DNA from: Tenebrio molitor
Lineage: Eukaryota > Arthropoda > Insecta > Coleoptera > Tenebrionidae
Assembly (NCBI RefSeq): GCF_963966145.1
Contig: NC_091051.1
Span: 20,832,001-20,896,000 of the forward strand
DNA: 64,000 bases
Direction of reading: 5' to 3'
The notes under the pieces are model-generated. The model did not search any database. It saw only the letters and a list, made by a program, of their open reading frames with translations, and was not told the origin of the DNA. The translations under genes were made by a program, and so were the position numbers. Numbering within the stretch: position 1 is the first letter of the stretch; each line of letters starts with the position of its first letter. This document shows, in pieces, positions 33,731 through 45,665 of this stretch.

Positions 33731-34200
33731 CTACCTACATAATATATTTTATTTCATACTGTCCGGTAGATGCTCGATTACATCATCAATTTGAGTCCGG
33801 TAGGTGAGTTATAACAGTATCAGAGCCGGAAAGTGTCACTTAGCAACACCTACCGGACTGTTTTCCTTTTATACATCAAATCTGACATTGAAAAGTGAAA
33901 AAGTCAAAAAATATTCGATCTAGAAAAACAATAGCAACGGCCGTTGCCACAGGAAAAAAGGTGATGCTATTTTCACCATATAATGTGATTTTTTAATTTT
34001 TGAAATAAAATGATGATGCACAAGAGACTTCCAGTATGAAATAAAATACATTACGATATACATCCGGTAGTACTTGTAACAGGTACTCGTTTAGACATTC
34101 TAGACTCGGCTCCTAACGTCGCCTCGTCCATAATGTCTAACTCGTACTGTTACAAGTAACCTACCGGACTTATAACGTAAATTACTATAACAAAAAAAAA
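33731..34200. other. CTACCGG-motif repeat region, no gene
   Basis: Several TCCGGTAG/CTACCGGA motifs lie at about 33770, 33810, 33850, 34065 and 34175. Parts of 33750-33820 match 57346-57372 and 57944-57990 in reverse. It is probably a degraded TIR element family and lies directly downstream of the Myb/SANT gene. Confidence 0.5.
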
Positions 34201-35518
34201 TTATAACTTATCAATCAACTTCTGCATCATTTTTTCAAAACTTGAAATTGCTGCTTTTTGTACGTCAAGGCGTTCCCGATGACGCCTTTTTGTTGTCTCC
34301 TCTTTAGATTCTTTTTTCTTCAATCTTTTGGCGGGAGTTGGAAGTTCATCTTCTGAATCTGTTAGCTCTATATCTAAAATGAAACACGTTCAGTATAATT
34401 ATTCCTAATCATAAGTATTTCAGGCAGAGTCGTCAAATACCTATATGAAAAACAAAATTAATGCTAAAATTGAAAGCTTTTCACATGGAAACCTATTGAG
34501 CAACATTATAACGCTACCTCAAGATTAATATTTTTTTACATTTGAATATAAATATTTTGTATTATGACCAATAATCAGTATCATCAGCCATCCTTTATAT
34601 GAACTATGTTAAAGTAAGTATTCTATTTTCAATTTGGTTGTAGGTCGTAAAATTTTATGGTACTTTAAGTTAAAGATCTTGCAGGGCTTATAAATCCTAG
34701 TTTACCACTAGCAGGTAATATTTTAAGTAGGGTTGTATTTTATATATTTGCATTGTACGGCAAACGGCACGCGCCGCTTCCCAACCTTTTCAAACCCAAC
34801 CATTGTGCCCGTTAATCGCTCATAATATGCAATAAAATTTTACGACCTACAACCAAATTGAGAATACAATATTTACTGTTAATTTCAACCGGATCGCGAC
34901 TGGAAGAAGCTATTGCTACCGGTTCTACATTGGGCTTCTCACCCAAGTATTTATCCATTTGTTCGAAATAATCGAACATAATTGGGGCAGCACCGCTTCT
35001 TTTCATATTGTCCTTGGTCCTCATATACCGCATTTTCAAATATTTCAATTTATCACGGCATTGTGTTGCCGTATATTTATGCCCCATTTCCGCTAATTCT
35101 TTTGAAATTAAATCGAATACTTTCTCATTTTTCATCGTTGTTGACTGAAATAGTGTTTTGTATTTTTCGCAACACAAGTCAATCAACAACGACGTTGCGG
35201 GATTCGTCCATTTATTCGATGTTTCTTGGACTTGGGGCCCTTGGACCAGGGCGGCCGAAGTTGTCAGACTCCCGCCATTATAAGTTTTATCGCGCTCAAT
35301 TTCTTCCATAACATGAAAACCAAAAATCTCCGCAATTTCTATATACATGTACTTTTCAGCTATAAAATTAAATATGTTAACAAAGCAGTTGCATGGAAAA
35401 TAATTTTGTTACAATTCTTTTCACGAATCAAAACCTGATTATTGTTTGTGACGATTTCCCCGCGTTCGTTTCTCACCAGCTCGTGAGTACACACACTAAT
35501 ATCAATTTCCATTTCCAT
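34201..35518 (-). CDS. Myb/SANT-like DNA-binding protein, three exons, intact
   Basis: Exons are 35425-35518, 34877-35359 and 34201-34373; introns of 65 and 503 bp have GT-AG ends, and the phases agree. The product is 249 residues from an ATG (MEMEIDISVCTHELV) to TAA. Around residues 85-170 lies a trihelix/MADF-type fold: NKWTNPATSLLIDLCCEKY, VFDLISKELAEMGHKYTATQ and CRDKLKYLKMRYMRTKDN, then a YFEQMDKYLG step. A low-complexity linker leads to an acidic patch (ELTDSEDELP), a basic stretch (AKRLKKKESKEETTKRRHRE) that looks nuclear-targeting, and a helical end (ISSFEKMMQKLIDKL). Such proteins bind DNA; in PIF/Harbinger elements a similar protein assists the transposase. No Harbinger ends were seen here, so it may be a host gene, a domesticated one, or an element remnant. 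Its frame is clean, unlike its neighbours. Confidence 0.72.
34619..34873. mobile_element. MITE inside intron 2 of the Myb/SANT gene
   Basis: AATTTGGTTGTAGGTCGTAA at 34631-34650 faces its inverse at about 34840-34862; arms are about 45 bp. Its right end lies within a few bases of the intron's donor site (34875-34876). Non-coding. Confidence 0.65.
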
Positions 35519-35771
35519 CTAAACAGAAAAATATTGAAAAATCATTCAAACAAAATTTAAATTAATCACTTTTCTGCTTTTCTGCGCAAATGACCACTTT
35601 TAAATAAATTTACACGCAAGTAACGTTTCATGCAGCCGCCACTTCAGACTTCACTGCCATTGCCATCTAGAACACAAAGCCTTAAGGCAGCAATTGTTTT
35701 TGATCGTGACGTCACAGTAAAGGCTTCATCGAAAAACGCATTAAACGTCCAGAATTTAATAAAAACAGTTG
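35519..35771. other. Shared upstream region between gene and retrotransposon
   Basis: Lies 5' of the Myb/SANT start and ends at the poly(A) side of the retrotransposon. No clear promoter motif. The CATTGCCATCTAGAAC stretch resembles sequence near 42535 in reverse. Confidence 0.35.
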
Positions 35772-38700
35772 TTTTTTTTTTTTTTTTTTATAGATAAAAT
35801 ATATTATGAAATTCTACATGATTTGATTTTAATAAATATATACATACATAAATATAACTGTAAAAAATAAATCTCTTCCAGTGGGGTAGTCTCGGGTAGG
35901 GCACCACGAATGCTGGCTGCGTTTCCTCGTTGGATAGCCAAAGAAATACGTTGGCGAAGGAAATATTTCGCCTTCAAATCACCGCTTTCAGCTATTAATT
36001 TTGAACCGACGTTATCAATAAAGGAACTTGCTTCTTTGCACCAAGGACCTAAAGTTTCGAAAGCAAGAGCTTTGAAGATGAAGTTAGCAGATTTTAAAGA
36101 TTTATATTTATTGTGTTTTTTAACACATGCAATTTCTGCTGCGGCTCCCGAACACATTGATGTAGGGTTTAAGTATGATGACGCTAGGGTATCAACACAA
36201 GTAACGTCCCATATAAGACGTTGACCCTTTGACCACGGAATAAGGGTTGCTCCGTCTGGTCTCTTGCCATCATCACGAGATAAACCATTGGGTTCAAGTG
36301 TGCAATGAAAATGAGCGGATGATAAGGCTCGTTGAATAATAGAATTAAGTTCATTGTGTCTTGGAATTCTTCCCAAGCTTTTAACGCAGCTAAGACCGTG
36401 AAAACCAGTTTCGTTTGGCATAGAACAACGACTACAAATATGGTTTTCAAAAAGACGGCAACCCAGTCTAAGGCCAACAGAAGTTTGAAAATCTTGCTTG
36501 TCTAAACAAGTACCGATGTTCTTAGATGGAAATGCATGTAACCAAGCACCTGATTCACGTTGTTGGATCGCTTTAAAACGTGCTTTGTCAAAATCTGAGT
36601 CAAATTGAAGTTCACTCTCAATGATTCTTTTTATATTTATCAAATCCCAGGATTTCTGAGTTTTTAAACTAGATGGAGTTTCGTTATTTACTGATAGCCA
36701 CTTATTCAAAGCTTCCTCATAATAGTGTACTTGAATCTTAATATCCATAAAGGGGAGTAAAGAAGACATAAGATCTTGAACACCATGAGAAGAACTAAGG
36801 AAAGCCGGAAGACAAATATCAGAAATTCTACGAATACCCAATCCACCAAAAGAAATAGGGAGAGTTGCTTGTAACCATTGTTTGGTATTTAGACAAATGT
36901 TTAAAATAGATTCAAGACTTTCTTTGAGTAAAGAGTCCATATCTTCTAGTAAAGAAGAGAATTTCCAAAGAGCACAAGTACGCAGAAAATATGACATTTT
37001 TGGAATGAAAAGGCAATTTTTTAAAAGAAAATAAGCCACATGTGGATTAATTTGTTCGAGTCGAGAAATAAGAAGATTCAATTTATGTTGTTTGATTTTG
37101 AAATGATGGACATGAGCTTCTTCAAAAATTGGAGCTCCTAATAATTGAAGGTCATCTTTTGAAGTTATACGAATACCTGGACATATTTTTTCGAATTTAC
37201 TAACAATACTTGAGTCGATACGTTGAGAACAAAAGAAAATTTCACATTTGCTTGTATTCACCTTAAGACCAATTTCAGCAGCCATTTTAATGATAGTATG
37301 AAAATCGTTTAATACAGTTTCGGGCGAATCTGAAAGAGTGGCATCATCTAGATACCAAATGTTTAGTTTCGAAAGTAAATTATTGACCAAAGGTTGAACT
37401 GTAATACTAAAAGACATTGGACCACAAGGATCACCTTGCTGAACACCAACCTCTGATGATATTGTTTTATTACCAAAAAAAGCCAAGAAGGGAACCGATA
37501 ACTTTGGTATAGAAACGGATATATAAGAGGAAAATTATTTTTAATTGGGATAAGCATACTATCTCTCTCGATAGAATTAAATGCATTTTCAAAATCGATT
37601 TTAAGTAAAATGTTATCTCTATTTTCAGGAATGTTGATAAATGTACGAACTGAATGTATTGCTGCTTCGCAGCCTCTTTTTGTAGCAACATCAAGTTGGT
37701 GAGGAGCTAAGTATGATTGAATTTGATTGCTCTGGTTAACACAAACTATGCGAGCAACTAGTCTTCTCAAAGCACAACCAATAGCTATAGGTCTGATACC
37801 TCCATCTTTCTTTGATAATGCACAAAGAGATGCACCATAAAAGATTGGCTGAATTTCTTCAGGAATCTTAGCAGCGAGGATAAAATTGCAAAGGCTAGTT
37901 AATGAAGTCAAAGCTCTTTTACCAGCTTCTCCAGCGGAGAAGGAAATCATGTCCTTTAAGAACTGTGGTCGCATTCCGTCGATTCCAGGTGCTGAGCCGT
38001 TTTGAAACGAATTGATGCCTTTTAAAACTTCTGACTCGTTTAAAGACAGATTATGATTATTATTTTCAGGAGGATCAGGATACGAAAGATTCTTCTTTTT
38101 CAAAGCTTGAAATACAGTATCATCAAATGAGGCCAATGAATCTTCAGAGCTTAATAGTTTGATTGCTCCTTTGATGTCAAAATCGTTGACTTTTGCTTCG
38201 ATCCTAGTTGATAATGATTTAGAAATATTTTTTCTTGATTTTGAATTTGTTGAAGGTGGGTTATTAAAATTTGAAATGTTAAGCTTGATTTTAGATGTTA
38301 AGTTTTTGGTATTAGATTCGTTGATATTAAATGCTTTGTAAGAAAAAAGAAGCAAATTTTCCCATGCAACAGCTGAGTTGGTTTTGACGCAATAATTGAT
38401 GACAGAAGACAGTTTATCAGCTGAGGAATATCTTGCTCCCTTCGGAATTCTTCTTATAGTATGAATTTTTTGTTTATACGCCATTAATTTTTCACTAATA
38501 GAATTTGTTGGTGCGAATCCATTATTACTAACGTCATTTATTTGCTCTTGATGGAATTTTTCAATATGTGTCTTGAGTCGTTTCTGATCTTTAAAGAGGT
38601 GTTTAGGTGAAAATGGGCAAGCTATTTTACCATCAAAGTCTTGAATTGAAGAAGATATTTGTGATTTTTTGATGATTTGACCAGATTTTACATCTGTATC

Positions 38701-39000
38701 CGTATTTTTAGGATCTTCATAACTATCTTCATCACTATCATCTGCAGCATATCTATAAATTGGTCTGAAGTATCTACCAAGAAGTCTGTTAAATCCAGGA
38801 AGACCGCTTGAAGTTGAAGGTGCTACTGGATTAGCAGACGGCGAGGACTCAACTTGAGGATGGCACTTGCTGTTATGAATTTTCAAACCTTTGTGATTCT
38901 TTAGCTTCTTGTTACAGTTTATACAAACTGAACTGTTATTCCCTTGTAGCGAAAAAAGGTTTTCGGAGGAAATACATGTTTGAGATTGTGACAGTGACAT
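35772..39000 (-). mobile_element. Zinc-finger/RT/RLE non-LTR retrotransposon, copy 2, with poly(A)
   Basis: The minus-strand element spans an ATG at 39000 to an 18-base A tail (a T run at 35772-35789 on the plus strand), which lies only about 14 bp after the stop codon. A poly(A) end and no LTR mark it as a non-LTR retrotransposon. The target duplication was not identified. Confidence 0.85.
35804..39000 (-). pseudogene. RLE-type LINE protein: C2H2 fingers, RT, CCHC, nuclease; one frameshift
   Basis: The frame starts at an ATG (MSLSQSQTCISSENL). Finger 1 is CINCNKKLKNHKGLKIHNSK plus a further His; an acidic stretch follows (AADDSDEDSYEDP), then a second finger-like block (CPFSPKHLFKDQKRLKTHIE with H...H). 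The central domain parallels copy 1 (IRRIPKGARYSSADKLSSVI). RT has KIDFENAFNSIERDSM, GVQQGDPCGPMSFSITVQP and WYLDDAT. The finger CSRCSMPNETGFHGLSC is C-x2-C-x7-H-x4-C, the R2-type spacing. The nuclease motif is KRPDGATLIPWSKGQ then IWDVT. A single T is missing in a T run near 37487, splitting the frame at 37363-37486; otherwise about 1060 codons are open. Two fingers before the RT and RPD...D after it recall R2. No ribosomal target is seen. Confidence 0.87.
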
Positions 39001-40355
39001 TAGTTTTTTTTTTTAGTAAAATTTTTGGTTAGCATTCTTTTTTTTAGTAGAACGATGTGTTTAGGCTTTACAATTCCTGCCTCGTGGAGTAAAATGCCAT
39101 TAATGACGCGAAAATTGTCATTTACAAGTGAGGTTAAGTTTGTGTATTTATTGTTTTTGCGTAATTTTTACTTTGTGAATCATTTAAATAATACCAAATC
39201 ACAACAAATGCTTCATACATCTTAATTATATGTGTAGCAAATATAGTTTCAACTAAATTGCCCTTACAACGACTTGTAATCACGAAAATGTTGATAGGGT
39301 ATAAAAATGCTTCCCAGGTTTCAACGTCTCTTGCGACGTTCGATGAACAGTAAATACCCTGGTGTCAACTGAAACTATTATGTACACTTGCCACCAAGCT
39401 TTTGCTTATCTCACAATTTTCCATAAGAATGATTAAAACACCGTATTTGATACTTTCTGAAAATGTAAACAAATGTCAAATTTTGACGTTTGGCCTTCCT
39501 CGTGACGTCACACGCTGTCTGGCTTAAGGGTGACCGATACCAGCGTTGACTAGACTGTATTTCATTAATTGCAAAGAACTCAGTTAATACGCAATCATTC
39601 GTCAAGTATCATACATCAAATTAAAGGTTTTTTAATTCTCCAGACCGCAGCGTTATACTTTTTTTATAAGAGAAAAAGATTGTCTGATGATATGATAAAA
39701 ACCTAAAGTGCGCGGCTTTAATTCGATTTTTTATTACCTAAATTTCAATATTATGCTTCCAGATTTTGTAGAATGAATCTAAATAAGTTTTCTGAGTCCG
39801 CTGCGTTGTGAAATTGTGGATGAAACATTTGTTTTTTTTTTATATTGAGCTTAATGTAAAAGTTAAATTTTTCGTCTTCCAGGCGAACATTTCGTTAGAA
39901 TATTTTGTAATTTTATACAATATATTTACCTTTACCTACTACATTAAATAATAATTTAAAAAAACAGAGGTTGTGGAAGTTATTCATTTATAAATTTGCG
40001 AATAAAAACGGTTTTAGTTCATCGCTTTTGTCACCAGAGGCAGTAGAGGCACATCTTTTCTCCGATTTCAAAACTACCTACCTGTTTAGGAACGGGACAA
40101 ATCCGGGGGTTAGTTTGGGCCGCCGATCAGTTTTCAACCAGGAAATTTTATGACTTTACAGATAATACCCTGTCCCGGTATTATTCGAATTTCTTCAGAA
40201 ATTCTAATATAAACTATGACCGTACAGAGCGAATTAATTTTTGCTTTTTTTTTATGAAAACTAATTTTTGGAATTAAATATTAGGTTTTTTTGAAAATAT
40301 GTACCTACGTATAAAAATAATGAATAAATTGCAGTCACATTAAACAGTAATAAAA
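39001..40355. other. No recognised gene
   Basis: Poly-T/A runs 5' of the retrotransposon, then ordinary AT-rich DNA. AAGGGTGACCGATAC at 39525-39540 recurs inverted at 42514-42530, which may mark the arms of a degraded 3-kb element. Open frames of 60-66 codons have no motif. Confidence 0.45.
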
Positions 40356-40538
40356 GTGCATTCTAGACAATGTCTATTTGACTCCGCCGATAACAGAAAT
40401 GATTTAGTAATAAGAATCGTAGCAGTATGTGAACAAATACCACCAGAATTTTTATTAAACGCCGCAATAGGCGTCAGTGGAAGCTGTCGAATGTACCTTA
40501 GAGAGAATGGAGGTAATTTCAAACATTTGCTATACTAA
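40356..40538 (+). pseudogene. Mariner-like transposase C-terminal scrap
   Basis: The frame reads VIRIVAVCEQIPPEFLLNAA, then GSCRMYLRENGGNFKHLLY and a stop. 'L..RI.AAC..I..E.L ... R...C...NGGHFEHLL' is the closing block of insect mariner-related transposases of the DUF4817-bearing kind. The catalytic part and ends are absent; no TIRs were found around it. Confidence 0.5.
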
Positions 40539-41275
40539 AGTTATGGTTACTTGATTTTTGGAAATTCAATTTTTTTTAATTAGAAACAAATTTTTGATTT
40601 TTTTTGTTTGTGTTTCAGAAGATAAACATCTATCAGAATAAAGATAAAAAAATATACAGTGCAACTTAAAAAAACAAAGTTAGCTGCGGTCTGTCAAAAA
40701 ATATAATGTCAAAAAAAATTATAGCATGTCGAGCTATAGTGTTTCTAAAACGAATTTTGTTTGATGTATCATTTATTAAAATCGGATAAAAAATAAGGAA
40801 GTTATAGCACCAAAGGTTTTTCATAATACACCCGGTATAACAAATTAAGTACAGAAATATTGATTTATAAATTATGTATGATCGTATGAAAAGTTTTGTG
40901 CGTTGTGGAGTATGCAGGTAGGTATATAGATCACAAAAAGAAATCGCCAATTGGTAATTATCTACTCCTTCGTGAGACCAGTAGTTCCATTGCAAAATAG
41001 GTGGTTTTTTGGTAGTCATTTGAATGTCACAATAACGTTCTTTTTCACACTAATGCGTTTAACTGTCACTTTTTCGCATTAGTGCCAAAAAGAGTGAGAA
41101 GTATAAAATTACAAGAAAAGCTTTATTTTCTTTTACTAAAACAATCAAAGTACTGAATTGGTCTCATCAGTTCGTCATGTAAAAGAAACTTTTAAAAAAC
41201 GCAAGCCATTGCTCAAATCGTTGATAACACAATTCATAAACTGGCCGCGACTTCGCAGGTAATAAACTGGATATA
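40539..41275. other. No gene seen; lone transposon end
   Basis: ACCCGGTATAAC near 40850 and a facing TATACAGTGCAAC near 40652 could be the ends of a small TA-site element of about 200 bp, but the pairing is poor. Nothing coding. Confidence 0.35.
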
Positions 41276-41926
41276 CAGGGTCTATCAGAACTGGCGGACC
41301 AAAATAATACGGTGAATTCATCATCTTCTGGGAATAATAGGAAAATGTTCAAAAAAATCTATCTTAAATAGTGATTAGGAAAGAAGCAATTTAAACTGAC
41401 CAATCTTGTTGTAGATGTAAAGTTACCTATAAATTAGTTTTCCTGCTTTATTTGTAACTATGGATGCATTTCAAATGATGCATATGCATTGTTGGGTATC
41501 TGCATTGTTTGTGCAATGACGGACGTTTTTAGGTTATAGCATTTTTCAGGTTGTAGTATTTCTGCTAGGATGTTCCATATTGGGGAAACAAACTGCGGAC
41601 TCCTGAGCAGCAACTGTGGCACTCTCATCATACTGTCCATATAAGACAAGCATATCAAAATATTCTGAAGAAGTAAACATTAAGCGTTTTTAATGACTTT
41701 TGTAATTGTCAGAAATAATTTATGTCTTTGCAACAATCAAATTTGTTTCGATAGTTACTAATATAATTTTTTAAGGTAATTTTATATCTACACGTGATTG
41801 GTCAATTAAAAACGTTCTTATTTTAAAATCCAATGAGGATGGATTTTTTTAAATATTTTTCCAATTATTCCCCGAAGATGATGATTTCACGGTATTATTT
41901 TGGTCCGCCAGATCTGAGAGACCCTG
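41276..41926. mobile_element. TA-site TIR element (CAGGGTCTATCAG family), full length
   Basis: Starts CAGGGTCTATCAGAACTGGC and ends with the inverse; TA at 41274-41275 and 41927-41928. TIRs are about 65 bp (GGCGGACCAAAATAATAC, CATCATCTTC). 651 bp; no transposase recognised. A half copy lies at 18022-18184. Confidence 0.82.
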
Positions 41927-41928
41927 TA

Positions 41929-42994
41929 TAGCAACTATACCGCAGATCAAAATCACTCATTTGGCAAGAAAATCGCTACAAAATTGTAACAATAAATAAC
42001 ACTTTTGTAATAAATGAATTGGAGTAGATAGAGAGTGATAGAATGATAGGACTAATAAATTAGTGAATAAAAAAAATTAAAATCTGTATTTCTTTTTTCT
42101 TGTTTTTTGCCTAATACTTTACGGAATTAGAAAAAATCTTGTATGTAATTCGTTGCAAAAACATGTCTTTTTCGCATAGGACGTCTAATGTGTCTAATGC
42201 GAAAAAGACATTTATTTATGGGCGTGAATTTTGGGACTTCATATTATTGGACCATTTTAATCTATTATAATATTAAATTTTCCAGAAGAAAATTATGTCT
42301 TACATTTTTAGACAAAATAAGAAATGTATTTATTGTTTGTCTGATAAACCAGATTAAAGCTCCCATAACCTTTCGGTAAGGGCGTGGAAACGGTCAGGGC
42401 CTCAGGGCTTATTATTTCAGGTAAAAATTCAGTTTGGTTTCCATACTTATCTATATACTCTACTGTGTATTAGTGGCTGCGTTATAAAGGTGGCAAAACT
42501 GAAATACTTCGCCAGTATCGGTCACCCTTGAGTTCGAGATGGCAATGTCACTGCCGCCAGAAATTTGACAGATGTCGAATGTGACGTATGGGTAAGTTTT
42601 CCCGCACCGCTAGACATCGGTAACATGGGTACACTCCGTGTGTCACTCTAAACATTTGTGAACGATCTGGGGTAGGGTGATTATTCCCCCAATTTTAATT
42701 TGTGAACGGCGTTTGGGTGACCCACGGGTAACCTTTATACCTACCCAGAGTATTTATGAACGCGCTCCTGCTGTTGGCCGGCCCAAGTATAATGTCCAAC
42801 ATGTCAAGTAGATAACCTAAATACGTTTGACGTTGGATTAAACATTGCTACCGGGTGATCAAGAAGGACTGTTTAAGTTGGCAGTACAATTAAGAAATTT
42901 TTTTAATTCGGTTATTTATAACACTGCAACTGGATATGTTACTTTGAAGTATTGAGAAATAGTATATAACGGTATTAGGCCGATATGGGTTATA
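41929..42994. other. No gene; Harbinger-like repeat piece
   Basis: About 42640-42795 is the uninterrupted relative of 19600-20060 (TACCCAGAGTATTTATGAAC, GCGCTCCTGCTGTTGGCC, in reverse). A CGCCAGTATCGGTCACCCTT block at 42510-42529 is inverted relative to 39525. No reading frame of note. Confidence 0.5.
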
Positions 42995-44662
42995 CAGGAT
43001 GTCCCAGAACTCGTGGATCAAATTGAAACTGTGTATTCCTTGATGGTAATGAAGGTAAAAAACGTTTAGAAAAATATTCAGGGTGCAACAGCTTTTTAGT
43101 TATGAATTAATTAAATTGACCAATAGAGCTCGATCTAATTTTCCCTTTAGGAGAAAATTGAGTACCTTCCCTCAATTGCCAAGCAACGTATAATTCGATG
43201 AATAATAAAATTATTTTCAATATTTATCTGGTCAACTTGTCGAAACAGACGTCAAAAGTGACAGCTACTTTTGAAATAACCAAAAAGGGGATAATTTCGC
43301 CAAAGGCAGGTGAACAAATGTATAGAATCTAAATCAGGGAACGCAAAAAGTTTCTTCTTCCGGCAATGAATGAAATATGGTTTGTTATGAGTGAAAATTT
43401 CCAGAACAATTGTAACCTTGAGGGGTATGGGAAATTGACGGGAGGGATATGATGAATTGAACCTTTGTTGATGGAAGGTAAAATGGCGACGTAGCGTCAA
43501 GTGAGTAATACATATTACTACCTTAAAAATCTTAGTAAAAAGTGAAATATGCAGGGCCCTTGAAGTGAATCGGAATCACAAGAAATTTATCCTGACTCTT
43601 GTGCATAACACTCTGTATCTGCAACGTATTAGCGCAGCTATACGAGCGGGACTCGTCATCGTCGAAATGAAAGAAAAGAGTTTTAGGAACATTCTTGACA
43701 TTGCAAAAAGCTGGAATTACACGTAGGTTTTGAACAACAGATCAAGCACAGTGGCAGTTCTGAAAGAAAGAAGACAAAACTGGATTGAAGTGACATATTT
43801 ATTATTATTCATTATTAGTAAAAATTTAGGATCAAATTTTATAACTTAAATGATGTGGAATGCAATAAATGAAATAAGAAAGATGCTAAATAAAAAGAAT
43901 AATTTATAACAAGTGTTCCAAATGACCACCTTTCATCTGAAGGAATAGGCGAGCTCGTTTTATTAAATTTTCCCTTGCCAGCCTAAACATATTAGGAATA
44001 ACAGTAGTCAGTGTTTCGTGAATTTGGTCATTTAGTTCTTCTAAAATATTGATAGGTTCGCGGTAAATATAGTTCTTCAAATATACTTCTTCTACCGTCG
44101 TCATCAAAGGACTGAAGAACAGCATCTTCAGTCTCTGGTGTTCTAACTTCTCGCGGGGGACCACCAATTTCTTGTCAGGTAGGCACCAAGGACCCAGTGT
44201 CTCGAGCACGGTACACCAACCGTAGAAATACGTTATAATTTGGATGTGGAAAACGTCGTGGAAAACGTATTGCATATTCCCTTGCATCCTCACGTGCATT
44301 CCGCCGGCACTCTCCATAAATTATGAGCATTTCTGCATACTCTGCAGCTGTATACATGATTTCAATACGAAGTTTGACAATTTCCAATCAAATTATAACT
44401 TGACGTCAAAATCTTCGCAGTTGCCCAAACATTTACTTGAAATTCCATACCATTCTTACTAGAATTATGTTGCTAGGCAATTCAAACCTTTGGTTAAATT
44501 TACGTGAAATTCAAATTAACAGCGTCCTTCTGATTGGTTAACTTTAATTATTCATTACAAAAAATCGATTATACCCTGTCCTTTTTTTTAAACGCTATTG
44601 CTTTCAGTTATCATCAAGGAAAACGCACTGTAAGTTTGATCCGCGAGTTCTGGGACATCCTG
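42995..44662 (-). mobile_element. Internally deleted mariner-like element
   Basis: Starts CAGGATGTCCCAGAACTCG and ends with the inverse (TTTGATCCGCGAGTTCTGGG); TA at 42993-42994 and 44663-44664. TIRs are about 30 bp. It holds two broken pieces of a transposase gene and about 900 bp of non-coding filler on the 3' side. Confidence 0.85.
43904..44387 (-). pseudogene. Mariner-like transposase: HTH joined to C-terminus, core lost
   Basis: The N-terminal piece, ending at 44175, has YTAAEYAEMLIIYGECRRNA, then REYAIRFPRRFPHPNYNVFL and the RARDTGSLVP box: the DUF4817 helix-turn-helix of insect mariner relatives. A frame change then leads to DKKLVVPREKLEHQ. The C-terminal piece reads VEEVYLKNYIYREPINILEE and LIKRARLFLQMKGGHLEHLL with a stop at 43904. 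The whole DDE/D catalytic core, normally about 150 residues, is missing between them. It could bind element ends but not cut DNA. The same shape recurs in two other elements of this window. Confidence 0.75.
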
Positions 44663-44664
44663 TA

Positions 44665-45049
44665 TAACTGACGAGGTTGAGATATTGTAAAATCGAGGCG
44701 GAGCCAAGATTTTATAATCAACCGAGTCTGTTATATCCATATCGGCCGTATGTTGTTTTATAGTTTTCTTTATACCAATAATACTTAACATTGAACGATG
44801 ATTTATTTGTAAGACTGACATTTCTCTTTACTTCAAAAATTAAATTTAGTTGTCATTTGTGCCGTAACCGTAGCGACGGCACAAAAATAACGGACTCGGT
44901 CTGATAATTTTGAATAACGGCCTAGACTGTTATAGGTGTCATATCAATCAAGCATTCAGTACTGATAAATCCTTATAACAGTATGGTATAAAGAAAATAA
45001 TTAATATGGCAGAAATTATGATGTCCGAAATTTATTCGCTGGCATAATA
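44665..45049. other. No gene seen
   Basis: CATATCGGCCGTATG near 44740 is inverted relative to GGCCGATATGGG at 42979, so the mariner element at 42995 may sit inside an older repeat. No coding sequence. Confidence 0.4.
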
Positions 45050-45405
45050 CTATCGCGGCCAAAATACTTTGGTCGTCAATGTGACATAAATGACATTCAA
45101 TTGTAAAGCAAACTTTAGGATGTTTAACCTTATTTTTTATTGTTGTCAAAATTATTTTAATCTATCAGTGTCATACAGGTGGGGTAAATCCCAGCTGTGG
45201 AGGCAGGGTTCAAAAGCAAAAGATCAACATGGTCGCGGTTTAGTCAATCTTCAGAAGCAAGTAAGACGATTCTATATTTATCAAAAACTGAAGGTGCCAT
45301 ATTTTTGACAAGAATAATTTGAAATTGTAATGTATATTGACATTAATACTTGATTTACATTTGAAGTGTCAAAAAGTGACGACCAAAGTATTTTGGCCGC
45401 GATAG
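45050..45405. mobile_element. TA-site MITE, CTATCGCGGCC ends
   Basis: Starts CTATCGCGGCCAAAATACTT (then TGGTCGTCA) and ends with the inverse; TA at 45048-45049 and 45406-45407. 356 bp, TIRs about 29 bp. It belongs to the same broad family as 45960, 47340 and 47748 (C-TAT-G/C-GG-G/C ends). Confidence 0.85.
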
Positions 45406-45416
45406 TACTTACAGTA

Positions 45417-45663
45417 CAGTTGCGGAATTAAAATTTCGGGCACTATTTTCAATGTCATGATGTAAACTCTAAAACAAACTTAAAGCGATGATTTAATTAC
45501 ACTCAGTGCAACTAACTGAAATCTCAAAATTCAAAATTGATTGGTGTCTGACACAGAAAAGTTTAATTTTTGAATGTCAGTCATGATGACAGTAGAAGGT
45601 GCTTTACAGAGATTTTGTTGAAGTAACAGAAAAATAGTGCCCGAAATTTTAATTCCGCAACTG
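45417..45663. mobile_element. TA-site MITE, CAGTTGCGG family, copy 2
   Basis: 247 bp, CAGTTGCGGAATTAAAATTT ends, TA at 45415-45416 and 45664-45665. Reverse orientation to 6426-6768, shorter by about 95 bp, with similar interior sequence. Only 9 bp beyond the previous MITE's TA. Confidence 0.85.
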
Positions 45664-45665
45664 TA

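Noticed and set aside
35772..39000. Site-specific R2 insertion
   Set aside because: No rRNA-like sequence flanks the element, despite the R2-like domain order.
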